A stretch of 64,000 nucleotides of DNA from Actinokineospora enzanensis DSM 44649 (GTDB lineage Bacteria > Actinomycetota > Actinomycetes > Mycobacteriales > Pseudonocardiaceae): assembly GCF_000374445.1 (NCBI RefSeq), contig NZ_KB894405.1, forward strand, positions 339,110 through 403,109. The letters run 5' to 3'. The notes beneath the pieces are model-generated. The model was not told where the DNA came from. It saw only the letters and a list, made by a program, of their open reading frames with translations, and did not search any database. Shown piece after piece: positions 39,601-47,844 of the stretch. The translations under genes were made by a program, and so were the position numbers. The stretch's first letter is position 1, and each line of letters opens with the position of its first letter.

Positions 39601-42098
39601 AGCGTGGACACCACCGCGGCGTCGGTGGTCGCCCGCTGCTGGGCCAGGAAGATCCGGAACACCGCGGCTTCCAGCTCGGGCGTGCGCTCCAGGTCGGTGA
39701 CCCCGTAGTGACCAAGCGCGGTCGCCAGCCGGGCCTGGAACCGCTCCGACACCCCGGCCCGCTCCACGTCGAGACTCTGCAGGTAGGTGTGGAAGTACTC
39801 GCGCGGGCTGTGCACGTGCCCGGCACCGCCGTCCTCGCCGGTCGCCCTGTTGCGGCTCAGCTCGGCCAGATCGGCGAACACCGTCACCAGGTCCAGCTCC
39901 TCGGCGACCGGCCGGTGCCCGTCCTCGGTGACCTCGGCGCGCGCGGCCAGGTAGTCGGCCAGTACCCGGCGTTCGTCGTGCGGGTCGACGTCGAAGCCGA
40001 GCAGCAGGCTGCGCAGGTTCTCCCGGCCGCGCACCACCCGCTGCAGCGCTGGCGCCGCCGCCGGGGCGACCGGCAGGTCCAGCTCCACGGCCTCGTCCTG
40101 GGCGTCGTCGGCGTCGGCGTCGTCGGCCAGCGGCTCCAGCCGCAGCAGCGCCGCGCCCGTCTCCACCTGGCTGCCCACGGCCACGGCGCACTCCTTGAGC
40201 CGGGCCTTGAACGGCGCGCGCAGCACCGTCTCCATCTTCATGCTCTCCAGCACCAGCACCGGCGCGCCCGCCTCGACCTCGGCGCCCACCTCGACCGGCG
40301 TGGCCACCACCAGCGCGGGCGCGGGGGAGCGGACCACGCCGCCCTCGTCCCGGCTCACCCGGTGCGTCACCCCGTCCACCTCGACCAGGTGGATCGGGCC
40401 GTGGGTGCCGGTGAGCAGCCGGTAGCGGCTGCCGTTGACGGTGATCCGGCCGGTGTGCCGGTCGAACCGCTCCAGCTCCACGTCGGCGGTGCGCACGTCC
40501 TCGCCTGCCTCGATGCCGACCCGGAACCGGTGCGCGCCGACCCTGGCCACGCGCACCCGGTAGCCCGCGCCGCGCAGCTTGAGGTCCAGCGGGCGGCCGC
40601 TCTCGTGCCGTACCTGGGGTCGGCCGCCGAACGCGGTGGACAGCAGCCGCTGCCGCTCGGCCCGCTCCTCTTCCTCGTACGCCTCGATGGCGGCGGCGGC
40701 CAGCGCCACCGCGGAGTGCCGGTGCGAGATCAGCCTGCCATCGGCGCGGACCCGGTCGATCCAGCCGGTGTCCGCGCTGGCGTCGATGACCTCGGGCTGG
40801 TCGAGCAGGTCGAGCACGAAGCTCTTGTTGGTCGCGCCGCCCTCGATGACCACGGTGGTGCGCGCCATGGCCCGGCGCAGCCTGCCCAGCGCCTCCGCGC
40901 GGTCCCGGCCGTAGGCGATGATCTTGGCGATCATCGAGTCGAAGTCGGCCGGGATGGTGTCGCCCTCGCTGACCCCGGTGTCCACCCGGATGCCCGGCCC
41001 GGCGGGCAGGTCCAGCCGGACGATCCGGCCGGGGGAGGGGGCGAAGTCGCGGTCCGGGTCCTCGGCGTTGAGCCGGGCCTCGATGGCGTGGCCGCGCTCG
41101 GCGGGCGGCGCGCCGTCCAGCCTGCCGCCGGACGCGACGTGCAGCTGGGCCTTGACCAGGTCGAACCCGGTCGTCGACTCGGTGATCGGGTGCTCGACCT
41201 GGAGTCGGGTGTTGACCTCAAGGAAGGCGAACAGCCGGTCGCCGGGGTGGTAGAGGAACTCGACGGTGGCCGCGCCCCGGTAGCCGACCGCGACGGCCAG
41301 CCGCTCGGCGGAGGTCTTCAGCTCGTTGGTCTGGTCGGCGTCGAGCACCGGCGACGCCGACTCCTCGATGATCTTCTGGTTGCGCCGCTGCACCGAGCAG
41401 TCGCGCACGCCCAGCGCCCACGCGTTGCCCTGGCCGTCCGCGATGACCTGCACCTCGACGTGCCGGGCTCCGGTGACCAGCCGTTCAAGGAAGACGATGC
41501 CGCTGCCGAACGCGCGCGCCGCCTCCTGGCTGGTGCGCTCGTAGGCGTCGGCCAGCTCGGCGTCGCTGCGCACCACCCGGATGCCGCGCCCGCCGCCACC
41601 GGCGGTCGCCTTCAGCATCAGCGGGTAGCCGATCTCCGCGGCCGCCCTGGTCGCGTCCTCCAGCGTCTCCACCGCGCCCCGGCTCCAGGGCGCCACCGGC
41701 ACCCCGACCTCCTCGGCGATCAGCTTCGCGCCGATCTTGTCGCCCAGCTTGCGCATGGCGTCCGGGCTCGGCCCGATGAAGGTGACCCCCACCTTCTCGC
41801 ACAGCTCGGCGAACGCGGGGTCCTCGGCGACGAAGCCCCAGCCGACCCAGGCGGCGTCCGCGCCGGTGTCGACCAGCGCCCGCTCCAGGACCTTGAGGTC
41901 GAGGTAGGGGCGCGCGGCGGCGGGCCCCAGGTCGTAGGCGATGTCGGCCTCGCGCACGAACGTCGCGGTCCGGTCGACGTCGGTGTAGAGGGCCACGGTC
42001 TCGATCCTGGTCGAGCTCTCCGCGGCGAGGTCCCGTACGGCGTGGATGAGCCGCATCGCGGCTTCACCCCGGTTGACGATGGCGATGCGACTGAACAC
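36633..42098 (-). CDS. Giant single-chain biotin-dependent acyl-CoA carboxylase (BC-BCCP-central-CT)
   Basis: About 1821 residues. It joins all catalytic parts of an acyl-CoA carboxylase, which most bacteria encode as separate subunits. Residues 1-455 are biotin carboxylase (IAIVNRGEAAMRL; ATP-grasp loop GGGGRGIR; EVNTRLQVEHPITE). Biotinyl Lys is about residue 621 in ESMKMET. Residues about 640-1260 resemble the central, non-catalytic region of eukaryotic ACC (HPYIAQRMQLERLRKFDLTRL; VYLFRCVARENPSDERL). Residues about 1270-1821 are carboxyltransferase (SGTENMDW; NFGIGGYDRVMGPNGQAQYW; LSGFDGSPESM; SRYHGGAFVVFS). It should make malonyl-CoA or a longer carboxylated acyl-CoA. I chose GTG 42098 because the BC domain begins there. 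Monocistronic. It could feed the PKS, but substrate preference is not readable. Confidence 0.9.
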   Translation of the reverse strand: MFSRIAIVNRGEAAMRLIHAVRDLAAESSTRIETVALYTDVDRTATFVREADIAYDLGPAAARPYLDLKVLERALVDTGADAAWVGWGFVAEDPAFAELCEKVGVTFIGPSPDAMRKLGDKIGAKLIAEEVGVPVAPWSRGAVETLEDATRAAAEIGYPLMLKATAGGGGRGIRVVRSDAELADAYERTSQEAARAFGSGIVFLERLVTGARHVEVQVIADGQGNAWALGVRDCSVQRRNQKIIEESASPVLDADQTNELKTSAERLAVAVGYRGAATVEFLYHPGDRLFAFLEVNTRLQVEHPITESTTGFDLVKAQLHVASGGRLDGAPPAERGHAIEARLNAEDPDRDFAPSPGRIVRLDLPAGPGIRVDTGVSEGDTIPADFDSMIAKIIAYGRDRAEALGRLRRAMARTTVVIEGGATNKSFVLDLLDQPEVIDASADTGWIDRVRADGRLISHRHSAVALAAAAIEAYEEEERAERQRLLSTAFGGRPQVRHESGRPLDLKLRGAGYRVRVARVGAHRFRVGIEAGEDVRTADVELERFDRHTGRITVNGSRYRLLTGTHGPIHLVEVDGVTHRVSRDEGGVVRSPAPALVVATPVEVGAEVEAGAPVLVLESMKMETVLRAPFKARLKECAVAVGSQVETGAALLRLEPLADDADADDAQDEAVELDLPVAPAAAPALQRVVRGRENLRSLLLGFDVDPHDERRVLADYLAARAEVTEDGHRPVAEELDLVTVFADLAELSRNRATGEDGGAGHVHSPREYFHTYLQSLDVERAGVSERFQARLATALGHYGVTDLERTPELEAAVFRIFLAQQRATTDAAVVSTLLRAWLREAPPDEALREPAGLALERLVSATQVRFPVVADLARGVVFAWFARPLLRRNRARVYADVRRNLRYLDANPAAADRGERIAEMVRSTEPLVRLLGQRLDRDELDNTAMLEVLTRRYYGNKGLTDVRAREVSGCTFVVAERAGSSLVSAAVGFEKLGDALRGLAELAAGDDAIDADIYLAWEGQPDDSDAMVAALQDVVSAHPLPGQVRRLTTTIAGSRGAVMHHHVTFRPFSVGMTEERLIRGLHPYIAQRMQLERLRKFDLTRLPSSDEEVYLFRCVARENPSDERLVAFAQVRDLAALREHDGRLVSLPTAEDVIATCLDSIRRAQTLRPSKKRFPTNRIVVYIWPPSDLTRAELEMIANRVLPTTAGAGLEEIQFIARERDAATGELTKISVLVRYDATGGTELSVGEPTNDPVEPLDDYRLKVLRASSRNTVYPYELTGLLGDFVEHDLDEHNALVPVERPKGRNKAAMVAGVVTTPTERHPQGVTRVVLLGDPTKSLGALSEPECLRVIAALDLAERTRVPVEWYALSSGARISMTSGTENMDWVAAALKRIVEFTQAGGEINIVVAGINVGAQPYWNAEATMLMHTKGVLVMTPDSAMVLTGKQALDFSGGVSAEDNFGIGGYDRVMGPNGQAQYWAPNLPAARDVLMAHYDHTYVTPGESAPRRAATTDPTDRDVSDFPHAIPDSDFATVGEIFSAAANPDRKKPFDIRTVMRALSDQDHPVLERWAGMADAETTAVQDIHLGGMPVCLIGIESRAVPRRGFPPTDGPDTYTAGTLFPRSSKKAARAINSASGNRPLVVLANLSGFDGSPESMRKLQLEYGAEIGRAIVNFHGPIVFCVISRYHGGAFVVFSKALNPNMTVLALEGSFASVLGGAPAAAAVFAGDVAARTAADPRIVGLEARVAAAPGGDRGALTAELDELRVSVRAEKLGEVAAEFDKIHNIQRAVEVGSVDAVIRAAELRPRIIEAIETTQARLG

Positions 42099-42352
42099 GC
42101 GACCGAACCCCTGAGTGTAGTTGACCCTGACCGGGCAGAGTGTAGTGACCGCGCCTAAAGCGTTGGTTGACCGCTGGTCATGTCGATCTGAGGCACACCT
42201 TGTGCGGGCTGTCCATGCCGCGAACCTCACACCCGGTCGGGGGTGTGAATGGGACTCGGGACCCGAAAGCGACCGGCGCCCACGCGAATTGTCGATCACG
42301 CGCCGCGGGAAATTCCCGTGTCCGTCCGAGCGCGATCCGGCACCATGTCGCC

Positions 42353-42958
42353 ATGGCGTCGACAGACCAGCCCGCGCGTGCCGTACGCGCCCACTACACC
42401 GACGACACTATCCGCGTCTACCAGGCATATTCGCCGTCGATCGCCGAACCGGCGCTGGCCGCGGGGACGTTCGTGCCGCCGTTCAAACGTGAACGCATGA
42501 CCTGGATCAAGCCTTCGTTCCTATGGATGGCCTATCGCTGCGGGTACGCGCGCAAACCGGATCAGGAAAAGGTCCTGGCCATCGACATCACCCGCGACGG
42601 ATTCCACTGGGCACTCGCGCACGCGGCCCTCAGCCACTTTGTCGCCGATGTCCACGGAGATCGCGAAACGTGGTCCGCGAGTGTGAAAGCGTCGCCGGTC
42701 CGCGTGCAATGGGATCCGGAACGCGGCCTCCGCCACCAGCCGCTGGCGCACCGCTCGATCCAGATCGGACTGCGCGGGGACGCGGTCCGCCGCTACATCG
42801 ACGAATGGATCACCGAGATCTCGGACGTCACCGAGGTCATGCACGCGGTGGGAGATCTGGTGGACGAGGGCCGCACCGCCGAGGCGAGCGCGCTCCTGCC
42901 GGTCGAACGTCCGTACCCACTGCCGGACGACCTGGTCGCCCACCTGCGCGCGGACTGA
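42353..42958 (+). CDS. DUF4291 family protein
   Basis: The 201-residue soluble protein matches the DUF4291 pattern from its start: IRVYQAYSPSIAEPALAAG, then PPFKRERMTWIKPSFLWMAY and RCGYARKPDQEKVLAIDI. Further on are VQWDPERG and RSIQIGLRGDAVRRYIDEWI, also family-typical. The biochemical role of the family is not established. ATG 42353 is used because it starts just before the conserved block; its ribosome binding site is weak. It is divergent from the giant carboxylase gene with a 254-nt gap in which I see no other gene. An abundance of Arg/Trp may suggest nucleotide or nucleic-acid contact, but this is only a guess. Confidence 0.8.
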   Translation: MASTDQPARAVRAHYTDDTIRVYQAYSPSIAEPALAAGTFVPPFKRERMTWIKPSFLWMAYRCGYARKPDQEKVLAIDITRDGFHWALAHAALSHFVADVHGDRETWSASVKASPVRVQWDPERGLRHQPLAHRSIQIGLRGDAVRRYIDEWITEISDVTEVMHAVGDLVDEGRTAEASALLPVERPYPLPDDLVAHLRAD

Positions 42959-43043
42959 TCCCGATTTCGCTGATGGCGGATTTTGTTGCACGGTAAGGAT
43001 TTCCGACGGGAGAATGGCGTCAGGCCGAGACGGGGGAGGGATC

Positions 43044-44096
43044 ATGCGTTGGCGCGCGATCGCGGTGGCTGTGGCACTCGTGGCGGGCACGGCGGTACCG
43101 GCGGTCGCGGAGCCGGGTTCGATACCGGCCACTGACCGCGAGATCCGGTTCGTGGTCGACGGCACCACCGCCTATGGCACCGTCCACGTCCCCGCGCACC
43201 GCCGTGGTGCCCGACTCGCCGCCGCACTGCTGATCCCCGGCAGCGGTCCCACCGACCGCAATGGCAACGAGCCGCCCACCATCACCCCCGACACCCTGCG
43301 CCTGATCGCGGACCAACTCGGTCAGGACGGCGTACTCACCCTGCGCTTCGACAAGTACTTCACCGGCACCACCGGCCCCGGCGCATACCGCGACGACCCG
43401 AGCCGCATCGATCTGCCCGCGTTCACCCGCCAGGCCCTGGCCGCCTACGACACCCTCCGCCGCCAACCCGAGACGGACCCGCACTCGCTGCTGATCGTCG
43501 GCCACAGCGAGGGCGGCCTCCAGGCCCTGCTCGTCGCCCGCCAGGCCCATCCCCGCCCATCCGGCCTGGCCCTCCTGGCACCCCAGGACCTGCGCCTGCT
43601 CGACCTCGTCCGCCTCCAACTCGACCAACAACTGGACGCGGCGGTCCAGCTTGGCCAGCTGACCGAGGACCAGGCCACCGCCAACAAGACCGCCGTGGCC
43701 ACCGCCATCACGGATTTCCGAGCGGGCCGCCCCATCGACACCACCGGCCTGATCCCGCCCCTCGCGGCTTTCCTGCAAAGCATCCTCGGCCCCGTCAACG
43801 CCCGGTTCGTCCGCAGCGACGACAACATCTACCCACCGGACGTGGCCCGCCAGGTCCGGGCGGGCACCCGGGTGACGGTCACCTGTGGCACGGCCGACGT
43901 ACAGGTCCCCTGCGAGACGACGGGCCCGTTCGTCACCGCACTGCGGAAGGCCCATGTCAGCGGCCCCGGCCTGGTGACCCTGGACGGCATCGACCACTTC
44001 CTGCACCCGGCGGGAACCCCGATCAACACACAGATCCTCGCCCCCGCAGCCCAAACGGCCCTGCACGCTTTCACCCACCCGTACCGCCACCCGTGA
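43044..44096 (+). CDS. Secreted alpha/beta hydrolase
   Basis: The 350-residue protein has a signal peptide (MRWRAIAVAVALVAGTAVPA, cleavage near VAE). A dienelactone-hydrolase-like fold follows: ALLIPGSGPTDRNGNEP (oxyanion strand), VLTLRFDKYFTGTTGPG, and the nucleophile Ser in VGHSEGGLQALL near residue 155. Later DNIYPPDVA and a C-terminal GIDHFLHP supply the likely Asp/His. A helical insert (about residues 190-245) forms a cap. It resembles secreted esterases/lipases of actinomycetes; the substrate is unknown. GGGGGAGGG precedes the ATG. It ends before a hairpin shared with the convergent MPI-family gene. Confidence 0.85.
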   Translation: MRWRAIAVAVALVAGTAVPAVAEPGSIPATDREIRFVVDGTTAYGTVHVPAHRRGARLAAALLIPGSGPTDRNGNEPPTITPDTLRLIADQLGQDGVLTLRFDKYFTGTTGPGAYRDDPSRIDLPAFTRQALAAYDTLRRQPETDPHSLLIVGHSEGGLQALLVARQAHPRPSGLALLAPQDLRLLDLVRLQLDQQLDAAVQLGQLTEDQATANKTAVATAITDFRAGRPIDTTGLIPPLAAFLQSILGPVNARFVRSDDNIYPPDVARQVRAGTRVTVTCGTADVQVPCETTGPFVTALRKAHVSGPGLVTLDGIDHFLHPAGTPINTQILAPAAQTALHAFTHPYRHP

Positions 44097-44169
44097 CCTT
44101 CTAGTCCATAGTGGATGTTCCGGTCCCCGAGGTCTCGGAGTTATCCGGTGTGTGTGCGGAGCTGTGGAA

Positions 44170-44198
44170 GGCGCCACGACCTGGAGCGGTGTGGCGCC
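44170..44198. terminator. Bidirectional hairpin
   Basis: GGCGCCAC (44170-44177) pairs with GTGGCGCC (44191-44198) between convergent genes. Confidence 0.5.
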
Positions 44199-44212
44199 AA
44201 GAGCCAGGCGTG

Positions 44213-44956
44213 TCAGAACGCGGTGCGCTCCAACCAGTGGTCCAGCAACGCGCGGTCGCCCGTGACAGTGACACGCGGGTCATCCGCTGTCAGCCGCCGC
44301 GAGAACAACCACACCAGGTCATGACTCCGCGCGGTCACCACCACATCGGCCCCCTCCTCCGACGTCCGACCAACCCGAATCTCCCCAGGCTCCCGGGTGA
44401 CCAACCACCCCTCACCTTCGATTGTCCGGAACAGAATCGTCTGCCCTGTTCCCCGCAACTCAAGAAGGACCGGGCGAAGCGACGGCGTGATCGGGTCCGA
44501 GAAGATTTCCAGGCACTCCGTGACGACCTCCCCGGCCAACTCCGCCGAGATCTCCGGCGCGTCCCCGTCCACCAGTGCTGCGTCCGCGTGGTGGATCGTC
44601 ACGTCGGACACCATCCGCCGCAACCAGAACAATGCGGACCGTGGTCCGAAGAACGTCCATACCTGGGCCGTCGGGTCGGCCGTCACCGCCGTGGCCAACT
44701 CCTCGGCGCTCTCCCGCAGCCACTCCGCCCACGCGGCAGGCAGCTCCACGGTGGCGACGCTCGGCACGGGCGACGCCTCCCCGGTGCGCGCGATCCCCGC
44801 GGACCAGCGCAGGGACTGGCCGACATGCCCGATCAGATCCCGCACCCGCCACTCCGGGCAGGTCGGCACTCGCCGCTCCAGGTCGGTTTCGGCTAGCACG
44901 GTGGCGATGGCGGCGGTCTGCGCGTGCAGTGTCGTGGCGAGCTGATCGACATCCAT
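44213..44956 (-). CDS. Maleylpyruvate isomerase family, mycothiol-dependent-type protein
   Basis: The 247-residue soluble protein has the N-terminal DinB/MPI four-helix domain (about residues 1-145) and a C-terminal SCP2/MPI-like domain (about 150-245). The diagnostic segment CPEWRVRDLIGHVGQSLRW near residue 32 is intact, as is the later VSDVTIHHADA with its metal-ligand His residues. Such actinobacterial proteins use mycothiol as cofactor or transfer it to electrophiles, and many are detoxification enzymes. GAGAGGAG lies upstream of ATG 44956. It is divergent from a MerR-family gene only 63 nt away, with a dyad between, so it is probably the regulated target of that MerR protein. Confidence 0.85.
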   Translation of the reverse strand: MDVDQLATTLHAQTAAIATVLAETDLERRVPTCPEWRVRDLIGHVGQSLRWSAGIARTGEASPVPSVATVELPAAWAEWLRESAEELATAVTADPTAQVWTFFGPRSALFWLRRMVSDVTIHHADAALVDGDAPEISAELAGEVVTECLEIFSDPITPSLRPVLLELRGTGQTILFRTIEGEGWLVTREPGEIRVGRTSEEGADVVVTARSHDLVWLFSRRLTADDPRVTVTGDRALLDHWLERTAF

Positions 44957-44997
44957 GAATGGTGCTCCTCTCCGGTTCGACACCCGTACCGTAGGAG

Positions 44998-45013
44998 CTC
45001 CAGTCGGGTGGAG
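44998..45013. promoter_or_regulatory. Dyad CTCCA-N6-TGGAG, candidate MerR operator
   Basis: CTCCA (44998-45002) and TGGAG (45009-45013) are exact inverse repeats in the 63-nt divergent gap between the MPI-family and MerR genes. The right arm overlaps the GGAGG ribosome binding site of the merR gene. MerR proteins bind dyads in overlong promoter spacers. A matching -35/-10 pair is not clear by eye, so confidence is moderate. Confidence 0.45.
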
Positions 45014-45019
45014 GTTCGA

Positions 45020-46000
45020 GTGACTGTGATCGGCGACACGCTGGGCATCGGTGACCTGGCGCGGTTGACGGGCGTCCCGGTGCGCACGATCCGCTTCTAC
45101 TGCGACGAGGGCGTGCTCACCCCGCTGCGCAGCACCGGCGGCCACCGCCGCTTCGGCCAGGACGCCGTTTCCCGGCTCGACCTGGTCCGCAGGCTGCGCT
45201 CGCTCGGCCTCGGCCTCTCCTCGATCACCGCCGTGTTGACCGGCGAAAGCTCCCTCGGCGAGGCCGTGGCTGCCGAACGCGCGGGTCTGGACGTCGAACT
45301 CGCCGCCATGGCCTGGCGCCGCGCGTCCCTGCGCGCCGTCGAACAGGCAGGCCCCGCCGACCGCGCCGCCCGCCTCGAACTCCTCGCCGCCGTCCAGGAC
45401 GGCCGCGCCGCGCACGACGTCCTCGTCACCTTCTGGCGCGACCGCTTCCCCAGCCCGATCACGGGCCAGGTACTGGAGATGTTCCTCGACGTCAGCGCCC
45501 CACCCCCACCCGCCGACCCGACCCCCGACCAGGTCGTCGCCTATGCCGAACTCGTCGCCCTGGCAGGCGACCGTTCCCTGGCCGTCCGCCTGCTGCAGAG
45601 CGCTGCCGCCAACCGCCGCATGATCTCCAGCGAGGTCGCACTGCACGACGGCGTCGGCGACGCCTGTGCCACCGCCCTGCCCAAGGTCGTCGCGGGCGAG
45701 CCACCCGGCCCCAGCCCCGAACTGGAGCTGTTCGTCGCCACCCACGCCGCCGTCCGCGACCGCCGCGACACCCCCGAGTTCCGCCGCGAACTGCTTGCCT
45801 CCGTCGAGGTGGACCGCGAACCCCGCATGCGCCGTTACTGGACCGACGTTCGCGTGGTCACCGCCCAACCGGCCTCACTGGGCGAGGCCCACACCTGGCT
45901 CCTGGACTCACTGCACCTGCACAACGCGGGCATCACCTCGGAACCCCGCCCTGCGGAACGCCGAGGTGATCGGAGCCAGGTACTAATACCAGGGGAGTAG
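45020..46000 (+). CDS. MerR-family transcriptional regulator with long effector domain
   Basis: The 326-residue protein has an N-terminal MerR winged helix (LGIGDLARLTGVPVRTIRFYCDEG, then TGGHRRFGQDAVSRLDLVRRL; about residues 5-75). A coiled dimerisation helix with VEQAGPADRAARLELLAAV follows. The C-terminal region (about 120-326) is much longer than in metal-sensing MerR proteins, lacks obvious Cys ligands and is helical. It resembles MerR regulators that sense organic ligands in actinobacteria. GTG 45020 is preceded by GGAGG with 5-nt spacing. The divergent MPI-family gene is the likely target, suggesting response to an electrophile or drug. Several lines of the C-terminal domain are Pro/Arg-rich and not assigned. 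Confidence 0.88.
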   Translation: MTVIGDTLGIGDLARLTGVPVRTIRFYCDEGVLTPLRSTGGHRRFGQDAVSRLDLVRRLRSLGLGLSSITAVLTGESSLGEAVAAERAGLDVELAAMAWRRASLRAVEQAGPADRAARLELLAAVQDGRAAHDVLVTFWRDRFPSPITGQVLEMFLDVSAPPPPADPTPDQVVAYAELVALAGDRSLAVRLLQSAAANRRMISSEVALHDGVGDACATALPKVVAGEPPGPSPELELFVATHAAVRDRRDTPEFRRELLASVEVDREPRMRRYWTDVRVVTAQPASLGEAHTWLLDSLHLHNAGITSEPRPAERRGDRSQVLIPGE

Positions 46001-46195
46001 TCGGCCCACAAGAGATCGGACCGTGCGGCGACGCGGAGTCGCCCCACCTCGCCGTACTTTGGCCGCATGACGAAGAACCCGGCACGCACTCTGTCAAATG
46101 ACCACCGAGTACTGCGCGATGCACTTGTATTGTCCGGCATCGCGAGCACATATGTCCTATTCAGACACTCGACCCCGGCGCGCCGTGCGTTGTCG

Positions 46196-47179
46196 TCAGC
46201 GGCCGATTCCCTGGCCCGCGTGGCTGACCGCGCCGGACTCGACGCTGTCAGCCGAGTGGGCCATCGCGTCGGTGATGTCCTGCTCGATCAGGTCGGCGTT
46301 GAGCATGCCCGCCGCCGCGGCCGCCATACCGGCCGCCGTGAGGACCTGCATTCGCGGGTCGACCACGTTCCCGACCGCCACGACACCCGGGACACTGGTC
46401 CGACCGGCACCATCGACCCGCACCCACCCGTCGTCGACCGCGCACCCCAACCCGGTGAGCAGGGCGTCGCGCGGGATCATGCGCGGCGGCAGGAAAACGG
46501 CCTCGCGCGGCACGATCTCGCCGGTCGCGAGGGTGACCCCGCGCAGGGCGTCCCCGTGGATGTCCAGCCCGGCCACCAGACCCTCGACGACCGCGATGCC
46601 GCGCGCGTCGAGCCGTCGCCGGTCGGTCGTGGCGATGTCGAGAGTGTGGGCGAACAGCACGGTGTCGGCGGACCACTGACGCACGAGCTGGGCCTGGAAG
46701 ACGGCGGCCGGACCGGTGCCGAGCACGCCGACCGGACGGTCCCGGACCTCGTGGCCATGGCAGTAGGGGCAGTGCAGCACGTCCCGTCCCCACCGCTCCC
46801 GCACACCGGGGATGTCGGGCAGCTCGTCACGCAGTCCGGTGGCGACCAGGACGCTGCGCGAGCGCAGGGTCCTGCCGTTGTCCAGCCGCGCGATGAAGCT
46901 CCCGTCGTCCCGCCGGGCCAGGGTGTCCACTTCGGCGTCGATCACGTCGGCGCCATATCCGGTCACCTCGACGCGCCCGGCCGCCAGCAGCCGCGCGGGC
47001 GGGACACCGTCCCGGGACAGGAACCCGTGCATGTGCGCGGCAGGCGCGTTGCGCGGCCGTCCGCCGTCGACGACGGCGACGCGACGCCGCGCGCGGGCCA
47101 GCAGCAGGGCGGCGGACAGTCCGGCCGCCCCGCCGCCGACCACCAGGATGTCGAGATCGGTGGTGTGGTTCGTGGTCAT
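46196..47179 (-). CDS. Thioredoxin reductase-like FAD-dependent oxidoreductase
   Basis: The 327-residue flavoprotein begins with the FAD-binding dinucleotide motif LVVGGGAAGLSAALLLARA. It has CPYCHGHE near residue 137, a CxxC in the thioredoxin-reductase position, then the NADPH-binding strand VGVLGTGPAAVFQAQLV. The C-terminal FAD segment is VVAVGNVVDPRMQVLTAAGMAAAAA. The second nucleotide-binding motif GxGPxA departs slightly from GxGxxA. Relatives include low-Mr TrxRs and dithiol oxidases of natural-product clusters (HlmI/GliT group); the CPYCHG spacing is seen in that group. ATG 47179 is behind GGAGGTGA. It is a single gene convergent with merR; no partner thioredoxin is nearby. The redox role is clear and the substrate unknown. 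Confidence 0.88.
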   Translation of the reverse strand: MTTNHTTDLDILVVGGGAAGLSAALLLARARRRVAVVDGGRPRNAPAAHMHGFLSRDGVPPARLLAAGRVEVTGYGADVIDAEVDTLARRDDGSFIARLDNGRTLRSRSVLVATGLRDELPDIPGVRERWGRDVLHCPYCHGHEVRDRPVGVLGTGPAAVFQAQLVRQWSADTVLFAHTLDIATTDRRRLDARGIAVVEGLVAGLDIHGDALRGVTLATGEIVPREAVFLPPRMIPRDALLTGLGCAVDDGWVRVDGAGRTSVPGVVAVGNVVDPRMQVLTAAGMAAAAAGMLNADLIEQDITDAMAHSADSVESGAVSHAGQGIGR

Positions 47180-47382
47180 TCTCGGGATCACCTCCACGCC
47201 CATGGTGACCCGGCCGCCGCGCGACCGGCAAACAAACTTGCCAATACCGCAAGCACCGCGATCGACGCCGAGGTCGCGGAGCCGGACCTGGCTCCCGCTG
47301 CCGCCCGGCGTCCTCGGGCAACCGTGGACGTCCCGCCGGGAAATCGTTCGGGCGCGGCGGCCGCCGATGCTTTCATCTCCCC

Positions 47383-47844
47383 ATGGGGATGTTCAGCATG
47401 CTGCAGCTGGGACCGGTCGAGTGCCCGAAGTGCCACACGACGAGCGAACAGGGCGTGCAGTTCTACTTCGGCGGCTGTCACCTCGACGAGTTCCGGATCG
47501 GCGACCGGCTGCGCTGGGGCTCGGGGTACGACCGGGGCAAGCCCGGTCACCGCCTCGTGGTCACGCTCGGGTTGGGCGGGGACTGCCCGGGGTGCGGCGG
47601 TCCCTACGCTCCGCCGCCGATCTGTGATCCGGGACAGTGGGATGTCTTCATCGAGGACGACGTCATCACGCACGCACAATGGGCCACGGGCGAGTTCGAC
47701 TACCAGCGGGACGCCGAACCGGACCCCGACGCCGAGTTCATCGTGCTGGACGACTACCCCGAGGACATCCGTCGTCAGGTGGACGCCAGGAGGAAGTCCT
47801 CGCCGCTCGACGGGCGGAGACCGTCGGAGCGGCCGGAGAAGTAG
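47383..47844 (+). CDS. Hypothetical protein with two CxxC zinc-ribbon knuckles
   Basis: The 153-residue acidic protein is not assigned to a named family. Cys14/Cys17 (CPKC) and Cys68/Cys71 (CPGC) form a probable zinc ribbon. Between them lies a strand-rich stretch with GGCHLDEFRIGDRLRWG. The C-terminal part is Asp/Glu-rich (QRDAEPDPDAEFIVLDDYPE) with a basic tail. Several Met codons exist at the start; ATG 47383 is the first. Its 3' end overlaps the convergent methyltransferase gene by 70 nt. It may bind another protein or nucleic acid; there is no catalytic motif. Confidence 0.65.
   Translation: MGMFSMLQLGPVECPKCHTTSEQGVQFYFGGCHLDEFRIGDRLRWGSGYDRGKPGHRLVVTLGLGGDCPGCGGPYAPPPICDPGQWDVFIEDDVITHAQWATGEFDYQRDAEPDPDAEFIVLDDYPEDIRRQVDARRKSSPLDGRRPSERPEK

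Noticed and set aside
36570-42158. 1862-residue plus-strand open frame opposite the carboxylase
   Set aside because: Shadow of the acyl-CoA carboxylase, whose biotin, ATP-grasp and carboxyltransferase motifs are all on the minus strand.
46001-46195. Possible small gene or RNA between merR and the TrxR-like gene
   Set aside because: Only a 6-bp hairpin (46027-46043) is seen; no coding signature, tRNA or conserved RNA shape.
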